Of a stretch of DNA of 46,961 nt, positions 8,729-17,092 are shown piece by piece. The position numbers were made by a program, and so were the translations under genes. The DNA comes from an uncultured Clostridia bacterium (GTDB lineage: Bacteria; Bacillota; Clostridia; Oscillospirales; Acutalibacteraceae). The notes under the pieces are model-generated. The model did no database searches, was not told the DNA's origin, and saw nothing but the letters and a program-made list of their open reading frames with translations. The stretch is taken from the NCBI GenBank assembly GCA_944380875.1, contig CALWJA010000062.1:1-46961 (forward strand), written 5' to 3'. How positions within the stretch are numbered: the first letter of the stretch is position 1; each line of letters begins with the position of its first letter.

Positions 8729-10375
8729 TTAATCCAACTGCTGCACTGTCCGGCGAAGTTCCAGAACTGCATGGGGCGCTACCGTAAGGGAAGAAGCGCC
8801 GCATTGCAGGAAGAATTCCGTCAGCGTTATATCTCCCGCAGCTTCACCGCTGATATTAAGGCCTATTCCCGCTTCCTTGGCAGCATCTCCCACCATAGAA
8901 ATTAGCTTCAGCACGGCCGGATGATGAAAATCATAAAGATAGGCCACTTTAGGATTATTCCGGTCGGCTGCTGTAACAAACTGGGTCAGATCACTGGTGC
9001 CGATACTGAAATAATCCACCTCTTTTGCAAGAGCAGCCGCAGTAAGGGCCGCGGCAGGTGTCTCAATCATAATTCCAAGAGGCGTATTTTCGTCAAAAGG
9101 AACCCCTTCTCTGCGAAGAGCTTCCTTAGCTTGTCTCCAGTATTCCTTTGCCTGCTTTACTTCCTGAACGGTGGTAATCATAGGCAACAGCACCCGCAGG
9201 TCCCCATGGGAGGAAGCACGCAAAAGAGCCTTCATCTGGGTTACAAGGATATGGGGCATATCCAGGGAAAAGCGCATGGCTCGAAACCCCATAGAAGGGT
9301 TGTCCTCTTCCATCATATTCATATAGGGAAGCTGCCTGTCGGTACCTACATCCAGTGTTCGAATAACTGCCGGCTTTCCATTCAGTTCCTGCAGTAAGGA
9401 TGCATAATGGTGGTACTGCTCCTCTTCCGTAGGAAAATCTTTTGTATTCATAAAGTAATATTCCGTCCGGTACAATCCTACGCCGTCTCCGTCGTTTTCC
9501 AACACTTCCTCCATATCTCCCGGCCGGGTAATACTTGCATATATTTCCACATAGCGGTTACTCTTGGTTATGGCTTTTGTCCCGCGCAGCTCCTGAAGCT
9601 GCTCTAAATGAAGGAGAAAGCTATCTCTCTGACGCCTGAATCTGCAAAGGGTTTCCTCATCCGGTTCCAGAAAGATCCAACCGGTAGAACCATCCAGCAC
9701 CACATTTTCTTCCTGTTTAAAAACCGAAAAAGACGGGCCTACAGCTACCACAGCAGGGATACCCAAAATCCGGGCAAGGATCGCCGAATGGGAACTGCGA
9801 GATCCTTCTCTGGATACTATGGCAGAAACCTTTTTTGAATCCAGCTGCATAATCATGCTGGGAACCACATTTTCCACTGCCAGAATGCAGGGTTCTTCCC
9901 TATCCTGCAGCGACTCCTCAAAATCCTTGGGAAAATGCGGATCCAGATACCGCAAAAGTCTTCTGCTGATATCGGCAACATCGGCAGCCCTGCCCCGCAT
10001 ATATTCATCCTCCATAGAGGAAAAAACGGCCGCAAACTGCTGTGCTACCTTCCAAACTGCATACTCTGCTTTTGAATGTCTCTTGATAATGCTGTCACGG
10101 ATAGCCTCATAAAAATCCTGATCCTGCAGCATCATAATGTGGAGCTGAAAGATCATGGAGCTTTCTTTTCCTACACGGCGAACAGCTTCCAAATAAACCT
10201 GGTCCAGATCCTTTTCCGCCTTTTTACGGGCATCTTCAAACCTTTCCAATTCCTTCCGGCTGTCTTCAGCCTCGGTGTATTCTACAGTATACCCCTGTTC
10301 CCCGGTGATAACCAATTTTCCTATAGCTATGCCCCGGGAAGCACCAATTCCCCGAATTTTTTTCAACCGGCCCAC
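8729..10375 (-). CDS. ptsI: PTS enzyme I (phosphoenolpyruvate-protein phosphotransferase), atypical active site
   Basis: Transfers phosphate from PEP to HPr at the head of the sugar phosphotransferase system. At 548 residues it is slightly short of the usual 570-575. The phospho-accepting histidine is His196 in SREGSRSSHSAILARILGIP. Domain order is normal: N-terminal HPr-binding/swivel part (1-~230), then the C-terminal PEP-binding barrel with EEDNPSMGFRAMRFSLD near residue 350. Two usually invariant barrel residues differ: the GTNDLTQ motif reads GTSDLTQ (Ser461), and the CGEMAGD motif reads SGEAAGD (Ser509), losing the cysteine regarded as proton donor. It follows ptsH by 63 bases on the same strand. 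It may be slow, or a dedicated or regulatory EI; a second canonical EI elsewhere is possible. Confidence 0.92.
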   Translation of the reverse strand: MGRLKKIRGIGASRGIAIGKLVITGEQGYTVEYTEAEDSRKELERFEDARKKAEKDLDQVYLEAVRRVGKESSMIFQLHIMMLQDQDFYEAIRDSIIKRHSKAEYAVWKVAQQFAAVFSSMEDEYMRGRAADVADISRRLLRYLDPHFPKDFEESLQDREEPCILAVENVVPSMIMQLDSKKVSAIVSREGSRSSHSAILARILGIPAVVAVGPSFSVFKQEENVVLDGSTGWIFLEPDEETLCRFRRQRDSFLLHLEQLQELRGTKAITKSNRYVEIYASITRPGDMEEVLENDGDGVGLYRTEYYFMNTKDFPTEEEQYHHYASLLQELNGKPAVIRTLDVGTDRQLPYMNMMEEDNPSMGFRAMRFSLDMPHILVTQMKALLRASSHGDLRVLLPMITTVQEVKQAKEYWRQAKEALRREGVPFDENTPLGIMIETPAAALTAAALAKEVDYFSIGTSDLTQFVTAADRNNPKVAYLYDFHHPAVLKLISMVGDAAKEAGIGLNISGEAAGDITLTEFFLQCGASSLTVAPHAVLELRRTVQQLD

Positions 10376-10438
10376 TCCCTTTTAAAATTCCATTGCAGCG
10401 CCGTATCCGCAGGTTTTCTAGGGACCATTTCTATAGCA

Positions 10439-10696
10439 TTATAAAAAGCGTCTGCAGAATTCTTTCAATTCTCCGTAAACCTTTTCTTCGTCCCCGCCTT
10501 CAATTGTAAACGAAAGCAGATCACCCTGCTGCACGCAAAGGGCCATTACAGAAAAAAGCTTTTTCGCATCCGCCGTTTTTTCTCGATCTTCCAATGTAAC
10601 ACGGCTTTCCACATCTTTCAGGCAATTTATCAATTCGGTAGCTACCCGGGCATGGAGACCCAATTCATCCTTTACCTCATATGTAAACTGTTTCAA
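10439..10696 (-). CDS. ptsH: HPr-family phosphocarrier protein lacking the Ser46 site
   Basis: Small phosphocarrier that accepts phosphate from enzyme I on His15 (GLHARVATEL) and passes it to EII complexes. It is 85 residues, the normal length. The HARP signature reads HARV. The residue aligned with regulatory Ser46 of Firmicutes HPr is Lys46 (DAKKLFSVMAL instead of xxKSIMGVMSL); the nearest serine is at 49. HPr kinase control by Ser46 phosphorylation is therefore not expected. The start is TTG with GGAGGAG upstream; no ATG is available at this position. A near-consensus promoter lies at 10773-10800. ptsI follows in the same operon. It could be a paralogue serving a special PTS branch instead of the general sugar HPr. 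Confidence 0.9.
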   Translation of the reverse strand: MKQFTYEVKDELGLHARVATELINCLKDVESRVTLEDREKTADAKKLFSVMALCVQQGDLLSFTIEGGDEEKVYGELKEFCRRFL

Positions 10697-10772
10697 AAAT
10701 TCTCCTCCTATCTCTATTCTACTTACCTATCCTGCAATCAAACCATGTATATACTATTACCTATCCATTTCC

Positions 10773-10800
10773 AGTATACCGGTCAAAACTAGATTGTCAA
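10773..10800 (-). promoter_or_regulatory. promoter of ptsH-ptsI
   Basis: Minus strand: TTGACA (10795-10800), 16-base spacer, TATACT (10773-10778), ~75 bases before the ptsH TTG. Confidence 0.65.
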
Positions 10801-10889
10801 TAAAGGCAAAGTGTATTTTTTATATATTTTATATAGAATCCACATTAAATTTGTCATTTCTTTGTTTTTCATCCAAAAAAGGAAAAAAC

Positions 10890-10938
10890 ATATAAAAGGC
10901 TTCCTTCGTGCCTTATACAGGCAGGAAGGAAGCCTTTT
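10890..10938 (-). terminator. terminator of the MORN/MBL/MBOAT/DHHW unit
   Basis: 12-bp stem AAAAGGCTTCCT (10894-10905) / AGGAAGCCTTTT (10927-10938), with a second inner GC pairing; on the minus strand the stem is followed by ATATGTTTTTTCC. Confidence 0.85.
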
Positions 10939-10950
10939 CAAATTATCCTA

Positions 10951-12153
10951 TTATCCTACAGCCAGCTTATTGGAAATATCCACATCACAAAGCTGTTTCA
11001 TGCTATATACAGCAGCTGCCTCCGTTATACCATTTTCCTCAACATACTCATATATATTCTGCGAATAATACCGCAGATCTATCACATGAATTTCAGAATA
11101 ATGCAGACAGAGGAAAGGAACCAAGCTGTTGGCATAGGAATCTTTTAAAAGAAGAAGTTTCCTGCCGTTGTTCTGATTTTTATTTTTCACAACCTCAACA
11201 CTATGGTTGCCGCCCATAAAAGTGGAATATTTATCTTTTTTATCCAGATATTCTTCCCAATATAAGCCTTCCCGTTCTTCTCCTCCTATTACCTGCACAA
11301 TATCCTGCGGTTCTGTATATTCAGGCAAATAGAGGTCGTCCGGTTTCTGGAAAAAGTTTATTGCTTTGGAATACAATGTGCCATAAAAAGAGCGGCTGGC
11401 CAGACGAAACGTAAACTTATCCTTTCCATATGGAGTAAATCCCATTTTCTCCGCTAAAACTTTATACCCTTCATACGCTCCGAAAGTATTCCAATGGTGA
11501 TCCGTCTTATAATAAAAATCCCCATTCCAGCTTCCCAGGGTATCGAAAAGATCTACCACAGTAGCATTTTTATCCGTTATGGTATCCCGGATATATTTCA
11601 ATTCTTCCCTTTGATCGTGATTCTGGGCAAACAGCGGCAAATTCTCCTGCTGCTCCTGGCTGCCCGAAGGCACAGGCATCACCCAAAATGGCAGCCCTGT
11701 CTCCTGGCTGAAGGTTTTAAGACCTTGGATATTTTTTTTGAAGGTATCCGTGGTATTGGGAAGAAGCACCTCATATACATGGTCGTTCTTACCCAGATAA
11801 ACGCCTCCCTCTGCGGGAGTAATGCTATAATTGCTTCCCAAATCCTTTCTGCCTGAAACAATCTGGAAGCTGGTATTCAGGGAAAGAAATTGCGTACGCA
11901 ATGGGAACTGATCGTTCACAAACGCTTCCAGAGAATCCGTATAGGAGCCATCCAAAAGAGCGCTTGTTTCCAAAGCGGGCGCCTGTTCCAAAACCCGGTT
12001 TTCATTCTCTGAAAAGTCGGATTTTGGCCCAAGTAACAGATAAAAAGCCCCTGCTACGGCAAACACAAACAAAAGCACTGTTACTGCCACATTCTCGGGT
12101 CGGCACTGCGAACTCCGTTTGTGCATGGGCTTTCTCCTTTTTTCAGACTGCAT
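10951..12153 (-). CDS. DHHW-family protein (AlgJ/AlgX-like partner of MBOAT acetyltransferase)
   Basis: Predicted envelope protein of the DHHW/SGNH-like group that works with MBOAT O-acyltransferases to acetylate extracellular polysaccharides. The chosen ATG (12151-12153) has AAAGGAGA 8 bases upstream; an in-frame ATG 11 codons earlier lacks a ribosome site. This gives 400 residues. One N-terminal transmembrane helix lies at about residues 22-42 (VAVTVLLFVFAVAGAFYLLL), the rest being outside. The signature TDHHWNTFGAY is near the centre, the NDQFPLR motif near residue 80, and KDSYANSLVPFL (the catalytic Ser-containing KDSY/F block of the family) near residue 350. It lies downstream of the MBOAT gene on the same strand, 102 bases apart, which is the typical pairing. 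The modified polymer is unknown. Confidence 0.88.
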   Translation of the reverse strand: MQSEKRRKPMHKRSSQCRPENVAVTVLLFVFAVAGAFYLLLGPKSDFSENENRVLEQAPALETSALLDGSYTDSLEAFVNDQFPLRTQFLSLNTSFQIVSGRKDLGSNYSITPAEGGVYLGKNDHVYEVLLPNTTDTFKKNIQGLKTFSQETGLPFWVMPVPSGSQEQQENLPLFAQNHDQREELKYIRDTITDKNATVVDLFDTLGSWNGDFYYKTDHHWNTFGAYEGYKVLAEKMGFTPYGKDKFTFRLASRSFYGTLYSKAINFFQKPDDLYLPEYTEPQDIVQVIGGEEREGLYWEEYLDKKDKYSTFMGGNHSVEVVKNKNQNNGRKLLLLKDSYANSLVPFLCLHYSEIHVIDLRYYSQNIYEYVEENGITEAAAVYSMKQLCDVDISNKLAVG

Positions 12154-12171
12154 AGTTCTATCTCCTTTCAC

Positions 12172-12228
12172 TGCCCGATACCTCACACAACCTGCAAAAC
12201 TTCCTATTGTTTATTCTCCTATCGGGCA
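12172..12228 (-). repeat. inverted repeat between MBOAT and DHHW genes
   Basis: 9-bp arms TGCCCGATA (12172-12180) and TATCGGGCA (12220-12228), 39 bases apart. It could form an intercistronic mRNA stem that sets the MBOAT-to-DHHW ratio, or be an operator; there is no U-tract, so it is not a terminator. Confidence 0.4.
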
Positions 12229-12255
12229 TATAAGGCAATTTATATTCCATCTTCC

Positions 12256-13644
12256 TTAGAAATTCGCATACAGGAAGGGCGTATATGCATTATTGAGCAT
12301 AGCGCCCACAGAAAGCGCCAGCAAAACCACATAGCCAACGACCCAAAGGACTTTCCAAACGGCTACATCCTTCAAACGGTGTGCCATCTCCGCTACCAAG
12401 GGAGAACTGCAAAGGGCAGCCACTACCAGCATTGGGCCAAAGGTAATCAAAAGATAAGGGCCGGAAGCATCCGCGCCGGGAGCTGTTATACCTATAAGCG
12501 CGGCGAAAAGCGTCCCAGCTTTGGAAAGATCGGTGTAAGAAAAGAACACCCAACCCATAGCGGCAGCTAAAAATGTATACAACCACCGGAAAAACACAGG
12601 GATTTTCTCGAGAAGCTTCTGAAGAAAAAGCTTTTCGCAAATAATTAATAGGCCGCAATAGGCACCCCATAAGGCAAAGTTCCAGCTGGCTCCATGCCAG
12701 ACACCTGTCAGCACCCAAACCACTGCCAGATTCATTATCAAACGGGGCTTTTTCACCCGGTTGCCGCCCAACGGGATATACACATAATCCCGGAACCAAC
12801 GTCCCAGCGTTACGTGCCAGCGGCGCCAAAATTCCGAAAAGCTTCGGGAAGCATAGGGGAACTCAAAGTTTTCCGGGAGCTCAAACCCAAACATGCCGCC
12901 TACACCAATTGCCATATCCGTATAACCGGAAAAGTCAAAATAAATATAGAAAGTGAAAGCCAAAACGCCTAGCCAGGCGGAAAGCGTGGAGGGAGCCTCC
13001 ATATACTGCACTCGCTGAGAAAGTTCCAGCAAGGTATTGGCAATCAGCATTTTTTTGAATAGACCCATAAGGAACCGACGGCAGCCCGCTGTAAATTTCG
13101 CAGTCGTTTCCTGCCTGTTCTTAATCTGCTCATACATAAGGGAATACCGGGCAATAGGACCGGAAACGATATTGGCAAAGCAGGAAATATATGTGCCGAA
13201 ATCAATAAAATTCCGCATAGCGGGAACCTGCTTCCTATAAACGTCCACCGCATAAGAAATACTCTGGAACGTATAGAAGGAAATACCCAGGGGCAGCGCA
13301 ATTTCCGGGACAGGCAAATCCGCTCCAAAACCGTTTAAAGTTGTTACGATCATACCTGTATACTTAAAATACCCCAACAGGCCTACATTTACCACGATAT
13401 TCAAAGCAGCAAACAGGCGCGCTTTCCCTTTTGCATCCGAAAAATGGGAAATCAGCAGCCCGCAGATATAGTCCACCACAATTGTCCCCAATAAAATCAG
13501 CACATGGGCAGGAACACCCCAGGCATAAAACACCAGACTGAACATGAACAAGCAAAAATTCTTCGCTTTCCTGGGCACTATATAGTACGCAAGCAGCGAT
13601 ATGGGCAAAAACAGGCATAAAAATGCCAAGCTGTTAAATGACAT
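12256..13644 (-). CDS. MBOAT family O-acyltransferase (AlgI/DltB-like)
   Basis: Integral membrane O-acyltransferase that moves acyl (usually acetyl) groups across the membrane to extracellular glycans. The start ATG at 13642-13644 (MSFNSLAFLCLFLP) has GAGGAG upstream; a longer frame adds 18 unlikely residues. It is 462 residues, typical for the AlgI group (~460-520), with about ten hydrophobic segments. Family hallmarks are FSEFWRRWHVTLGRWFRDYV and YIPLGGNR near residues 285-310, and the invariant histidine in TGVWHGASWNFALWG near residue 340. The N-terminal PRKAKNFCLFMFSLVFYAWG is also typical. The DHHW gene downstream supports polysaccharide O-acetylation; absence of dltA/C argues against teichoic-acid D-alanylation. 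It lies 82 bases after the MBL-fold gene. Confidence 0.93.
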   Translation of the reverse strand: MSFNSLAFLCLFLPISLLAYYIVPRKAKNFCLFMFSLVFYAWGVPAHVLILLGTIVVDYICGLLISHFSDAKGKARLFAALNIVVNVGLLGYFKYTGMIVTTLNGFGADLPVPEIALPLGISFYTFQSISYAVDVYRKQVPAMRNFIDFGTYISCFANIVSGPIARYSLMYEQIKNRQETTAKFTAGCRRFLMGLFKKMLIANTLLELSQRVQYMEAPSTLSAWLGVLAFTFYIYFDFSGYTDMAIGVGGMFGFELPENFEFPYASRSFSEFWRRWHVTLGRWFRDYVYIPLGGNRVKKPRLIMNLAVVWVLTGVWHGASWNFALWGAYCGLLIICEKLFLQKLLEKIPVFFRWLYTFLAAAMGWVFFSYTDLSKAGTLFAALIGITAPGADASGPYLLITFGPMLVVAALCSSPLVAEMAHRLKDVAVWKVLWVVGYVVLLALSVGAMLNNAYTPFLYANF

Positions 13645-13726
13645 GGGTTTCTCCTCGCTTTTCTCCCTGCAGAAAACAGGGAAGGATAGCCGGGACACAG
13701 CCCGGAAAAAGATTTTCAGCCTACTT

Positions 13727-15028
13727 TCAATGAATTACCGCAGGAAGCCCATCGCAAAGGCACGACTGGATTCCCGATTCCGAAACAACAAAAATCCGGC
13801 ATCCGCAGGTTTCCGGTTTTCCTCCGCTCACAAAAGGACATTGAATCGAAAGAGCGGGCTTTCCCTCCAGATCGTAACAAACATTCATCCGATTGCAGGA
13901 ACGGCCGCTGGCTTGATACCACCTGCAGGCTTCCGGGCAGGTGCAATGCCGCATAGCCGGAATTTCCAGATATTCTTTTGCTAGAAAAGCCTCTCCCGCC
14001 TGGGGGAAAGGCGCGCTGATCAAAAGATGCTGGCAGGCTATTTCCCCAAACACATGGCTCCAATGGGAAGAAAGCCCCCTGCCCGGCACTTTCACCAGGA
14101 AGTATCCCTCATAGAGTTTTTCCGAAACCCTGTCCATGGTTTCGGGGGTGGCGTCGCCCGTAAGCAGGATATCATCCAAACTGGCCTCCATTGTACGGCG
14201 GTTATGCAAAACCAGGGACGCTCCATCCGTCTCCCAGCTATAGGCGTTTCTGGTTACGGGTCGGTTGAGAATTTCCCGGATGTCCGGGGCAAAAGGCATG
14301 GAAGAAAGTTCTTCTCTGAGGGCGGGAAGCTGAGAAAGAAGACTTTTCCCTTTTTCCCAATTTTCCTTTGATGGCTGGGACGCACAAAGGAGCCATTCCC
14401 GGCAGAAATCTTCCTTCCATTGGCGAAACCGCGCCGCAGCTTTTGGAAGGAAGGGAGAAGAAATGCAGACGTTCATCTCTTCCACCGCAGAGGCAAAAAT
14501 CTCTCCGAAAGGATACTTCTCATTCTGAGGCCATAAAACCTCATATAGAATTCCTCCTGCTGAAAACGTATCCCCTTCTTTGAGAATATGCAAAGTCTCC
14601 AGGGCAGGATATCCGGGAATCTCCGAAAAGAGGAAAAGGGGCGCTGCTGCGGCTTCGTCGTATTCAGGTGTCCCTTTTAAAAAGATTTCCATAAAAATCC
14701 CATATTCCAAAAGGAGAGGATGCCCCCGCCTGTCGCAGGGAGAATTTGGGCAATACACGGAGGAAAAATAATTCTTGTCCTCCAACAATATATCCTGCAT
14801 GGCGCTGAAACGGTCTTTGTGGTAGTGAGACAGCAAAAACGATCTTCTGCCGATCCGCCTGTATCGTTCCAGAAGAGAGGGCGCTACTCTGGCAGCACCA
14901 ATCCCTCTTTCGTCAGTAGGGCCGCTGGTGAGGCCGCCGCAATCCGCCATGAGAAGTTCCTGACCGGAATCCTCCACCAACACAAGGCATTCACCCTGCT
15001 CAAGCTTATGCAGCTCCATACATTTCAA
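13727..15028 (-). CDS. metallo-beta-lactamase-fold protein (ComEC-like MBL) with degenerate metal site and Cys-rich tail
   Basis: A 433-residue soluble protein whose body looks like the ComEC-type MBL fold. It shows an initial strand with DCGG (29-32), the SHYHKDRF block (67-74), and a late NAYSWETDGASLVLHNR plus DDILLTGDA segment (261-293), the usual N..S.vL..........LLTGDa pattern. The metal ligands look degraded: HxHxDH is HxHxDR (His68, His70, Asp72, Arg73), and the usual HHGS is GRGL (316-319). The C-terminus (361-425) holds about nine to ten cysteines in CxC and CxxxC spacings, possibly a zinc-binding element. The TTG start at 15028 has only a weak site; ATG at 15019 is an alternative. 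It sits 6 bases after the MORN gene, so the two are surely coupled. Function unknown. Confidence 0.75.
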   Translation of the reverse strand: MKCMELHKLEQGECLVLVEDSGQELLMADCGGLTSGPTDERGIGAARVAPSLLERYRRIGRRSFLLSHYHKDRFSAMQDILLEDKNYFSSVYCPNSPCDRRGHPLLLEYGIFMEIFLKGTPEYDEAAAAPLFLFSEIPGYPALETLHILKEGDTFSAGGILYEVLWPQNEKYPFGEIFASAVEEMNVCISSPFLPKAAARFRQWKEDFCREWLLCASQPSKENWEKGKSLLSQLPALREELSSMPFAPDIREILNRPVTRNAYSWETDGASLVLHNRRTMEASLDDILLTGDATPETMDRVSEKLYEGYFLVKVPGRGLSSHWSHVFGEIACQHLLISAPFPQAGEAFLAKEYLEIPAMRHCTCPEACRWYQASGRSCNRMNVCYDLEGKPALSIQCPFVSGGKPETCGCRIFVVSESGIQSCLCDGLPAVIH

Positions 15029-15034
15029 ACCGAA

Positions 15035-16726
15035 TCACCGTCCTCCGCCAGCACCGTTTACTACCGGCTCTCCGTTTTCCCAAAGGCCGCTGAAAACAAC
15101 TTCTCCTCGCCGGTATTCCGTTCCTTTGCCATGACGTTTTCCGTTTTTCCATTGCCCGGCATACAGAAGTTCTCCATCTTCATCAAAGAGGGCTCCCATG
15201 CCGTCCGGCCGGTTTTCCCTCCATTTTCCTGCAAACATAGTTCCTTCCTGAGGGCTGAAAGACACCCCGGCGCCCTGGCGGCGGTTTCCTTTCCAATTTC
15301 CCGCATAACAAAGACGGCCGCTCTTATAATAGTAAACCCCAAAACCGTCCTTTTTATCCTCCCGGAATCCGCCTTCGTAAGCTGTATGGCCATTCTCCAT
15401 GGCCGTACGGCCATCACCATGGCGAAGGGATCCCTTCATGCCTCCGTAATACGCATACAGCTGCCCATCAGCCCCAGTGACCAACTTATCCGGAACCTGC
15501 TGGAAAAACTCCCGGAATTCTTCCATACCTTCCGGTAAAAAATCTTCCTTTTTCCCGGCGTTCTCCGAACCGGACACCGTTTCAGACTTCGGCGGGAGCT
15601 CGGGAGCTTCCGGAGTTTCCTCTTCCATGGGTTCCTTGAGAGAATTTTCGTTCTTTTCTTCCTTCAAGCCATCTGCATCCTGTTCAGGAACACCTTCCAA
15701 AGGAGCCATTTCCCCGTTGTCAGAAGGCTCACGGGATTCCATAGGCTCTTCAAGTGTTTTGGATGTTTCCTGTTCCTCCGATACTGTGTCTTTTTCCTCT
15801 TCTTCCCGTTTCTGCGGTATTCCCGGCGCGCTTACCACACCGGAAAGACTTCTGGCCGCTACCGCATATTTGGTGGCAGGTTCAGACACAACAGCAGCCG
15901 AAATGCCACCCGTTGGTTCCGCAAAATCCTGAAGGCTGTGATCCGCGGCATAATCGTTCGCCCCGGCAGAAACAGCATGGCCCTCTTCTTTCCGGCCAGT
16001 TTCTTCCTCCGGCGCAAGAAACCGTTCCAGCTCCGGAAGCCTTTCCTCCGTAAACAATTTTTGCTTTTCACCCGGCCATTGAGGCTCCTCTTGTATTTCT
16101 CCCTTTATAAGCTTCTCTTCCGTTTCTTTGCATGCACGGGACTCTTCCGGCCTATAGGCCCAAAGCAGCCCCCTACTGCTCCATACAGAACAGACAGGAT
16201 CCCCTGCTCGATTCTTCAAAAGACTCCCTTTCGCACCGCTCTCAGCAGGCCTGAGGAGCAAAAAGCTCTTCCTCCAGCCCTCTTCCGTCCTCTCCAAATA
16301 CTCCAATCCGTCTTTATGGGGTAAAAGGAACACGACCGGTTCCTTTATATTCCCGTCTTTGAAATAAGCAGACTGCAGCCAAAGCAATTCCGGAGAAAAA
16401 CGGATTTTCTCGGTCACATTGCCGTTATAATCCCATTTGGTAACACTCCAGCCGTAAGGCTCCTGTTCTGACCGCTGCAGGATCCGGCCGCCGCTTTTTT
16501 TCTCAAAGAAAAAGTCCCCTCTGCGCAGCCGGTATGACATTACGACCCTCAGGCCGTTTTCCAGCGCTTTTTCCTTTCCCTTCCGCTTTCCGGAGCCTTC
16601 GCTGTTTTCCCGGAGGATCCGGGAAAGAAGCGGTTCCTCAACAGGCGCGTTTTCCCAGGGAAGCATATGTATGGTAAAACAGAGAGGGCTTTCCAAACCC
16701 TGTGTATCCTGTTTCGTTTCTTCCAT
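15035..16726 (-). CDS. MORN-repeat protein
   Basis: A 563-residue protein with no signal peptide or membrane helix that I can see. Residues 1-~210 form a folded-looking N-terminal part of unknown type (Trp- and Lys-rich). Residues ~210-400 are an acidic, Glu/Pro/Ser-rich low-complexity stretch. Residues ~420-555 contain about five MORN repeats (examples: YEGGFREDKKDGFGVYYY, YAGNWKGNRRQGAGVSF, FAGKWRENRPDGMGALF, YAGQWKNGKRHGKGTEYR). MORN repeats in other proteins mediate lipid or protein contacts and scaffolding. It is the first gene of a minus-strand run followed 6 bases later by the degenerate MBL-fold gene, then MBOAT and DHHW. Start ATG has GGGGAT upstream. A cytoplasmic scaffold for envelope work is one guess; no function can be assigned. 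Confidence 0.8.
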   Translation of the reverse strand: MEETKQDTQGLESPLCFTIHMLPWENAPVEEPLLSRILRENSEGSGKRKGKEKALENGLRVVMSYRLRRGDFFFEKKSGGRILQRSEQEPYGWSVTKWDYNGNVTEKIRFSPELLWLQSAYFKDGNIKEPVVFLLPHKDGLEYLERTEEGWRKSFLLLRPAESGAKGSLLKNRAGDPVCSVWSSRGLLWAYRPEESRACKETEEKLIKGEIQEEPQWPGEKQKLFTEERLPELERFLAPEEETGRKEEGHAVSAGANDYAADHSLQDFAEPTGGISAAVVSEPATKYAVAARSLSGVVSAPGIPQKREEEEKDTVSEEQETSKTLEEPMESREPSDNGEMAPLEGVPEQDADGLKEEKNENSLKEPMEEETPEAPELPPKSETVSGSENAGKKEDFLPEGMEEFREFFQQVPDKLVTGADGQLYAYYGGMKGSLRHGDGRTAMENGHTAYEGGFREDKKDGFGVYYYKSGRLCYAGNWKGNRRQGAGVSFSPQEGTMFAGKWRENRPDGMGALFDEDGELLYAGQWKNGKRHGKGTEYRRGEVVFSGLWENGEPVVNGAGGGR

Positions 16727-16924
16727 GACTCGATCCCCTATCCCTTATATTTCTAATTCTACACAGTATATATCCAATAGCTCCGCCGCCCACAAAGCAC
16801 AAAAGCTGTTTAGTCTTTCCCCGAAGAAATCCCATCTTTCCTCAGCCGGGCAGCCAAGCGCCGACAAACCTCAAAAAGCCGCTTTTGGCTTATTTGAGGG
16901 TATATAAACCCTATTATTTATTTT

Positions 16925-16953
16925 ATCATAACACAGGCCCTGCATAACTGCAA
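16925..16953 (-). promoter_or_regulatory. promoter of the MORN/MBL gene run
   Basis: Minus strand: TTGCAG (16948-16953), 17-base spacer, TATGAT (16925-16930), ~200 bases before the MORN start. The remaining bases of the 16,727-17,092 gap hold this promoter, its leader and the terminator at 17,035-17,073; I see no gene there. Confidence 0.55.
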
Positions 16954-17034
16954 GAAAAAGCGGAAAACTCTTCCTTTCTCTTTTTTTCTGCTGGTATCTC
17001 TTCGATTTTACGGTTTTCTATCCCCAATTTTACA

Positions 17035-17073
17035 GCAAAAAACGCCGGGGAACTGCTTCAGAACCCCGGCGTT
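17035..17073 (-). terminator. terminator of the 65-residue membrane protein gene
   Basis: Perfect 10-bp stem AACGCCGGGG (17041-17050) / CCCCGGCGTT (17064-17073); the minus-strand continuation is TTTTGC after the stem's TT, forming a six-T run. Confidence 0.85.
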
Positions 17074-17092
17074 CCAACGCCGTTTTTCTCTT

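Noticed and set aside
12256-13644. DltB of a D-alanylation operon
   Set aside because: No dltA, dltC or dltD neighbour; the adjacent DHHW protein fits polysaccharide O-acetylation instead.
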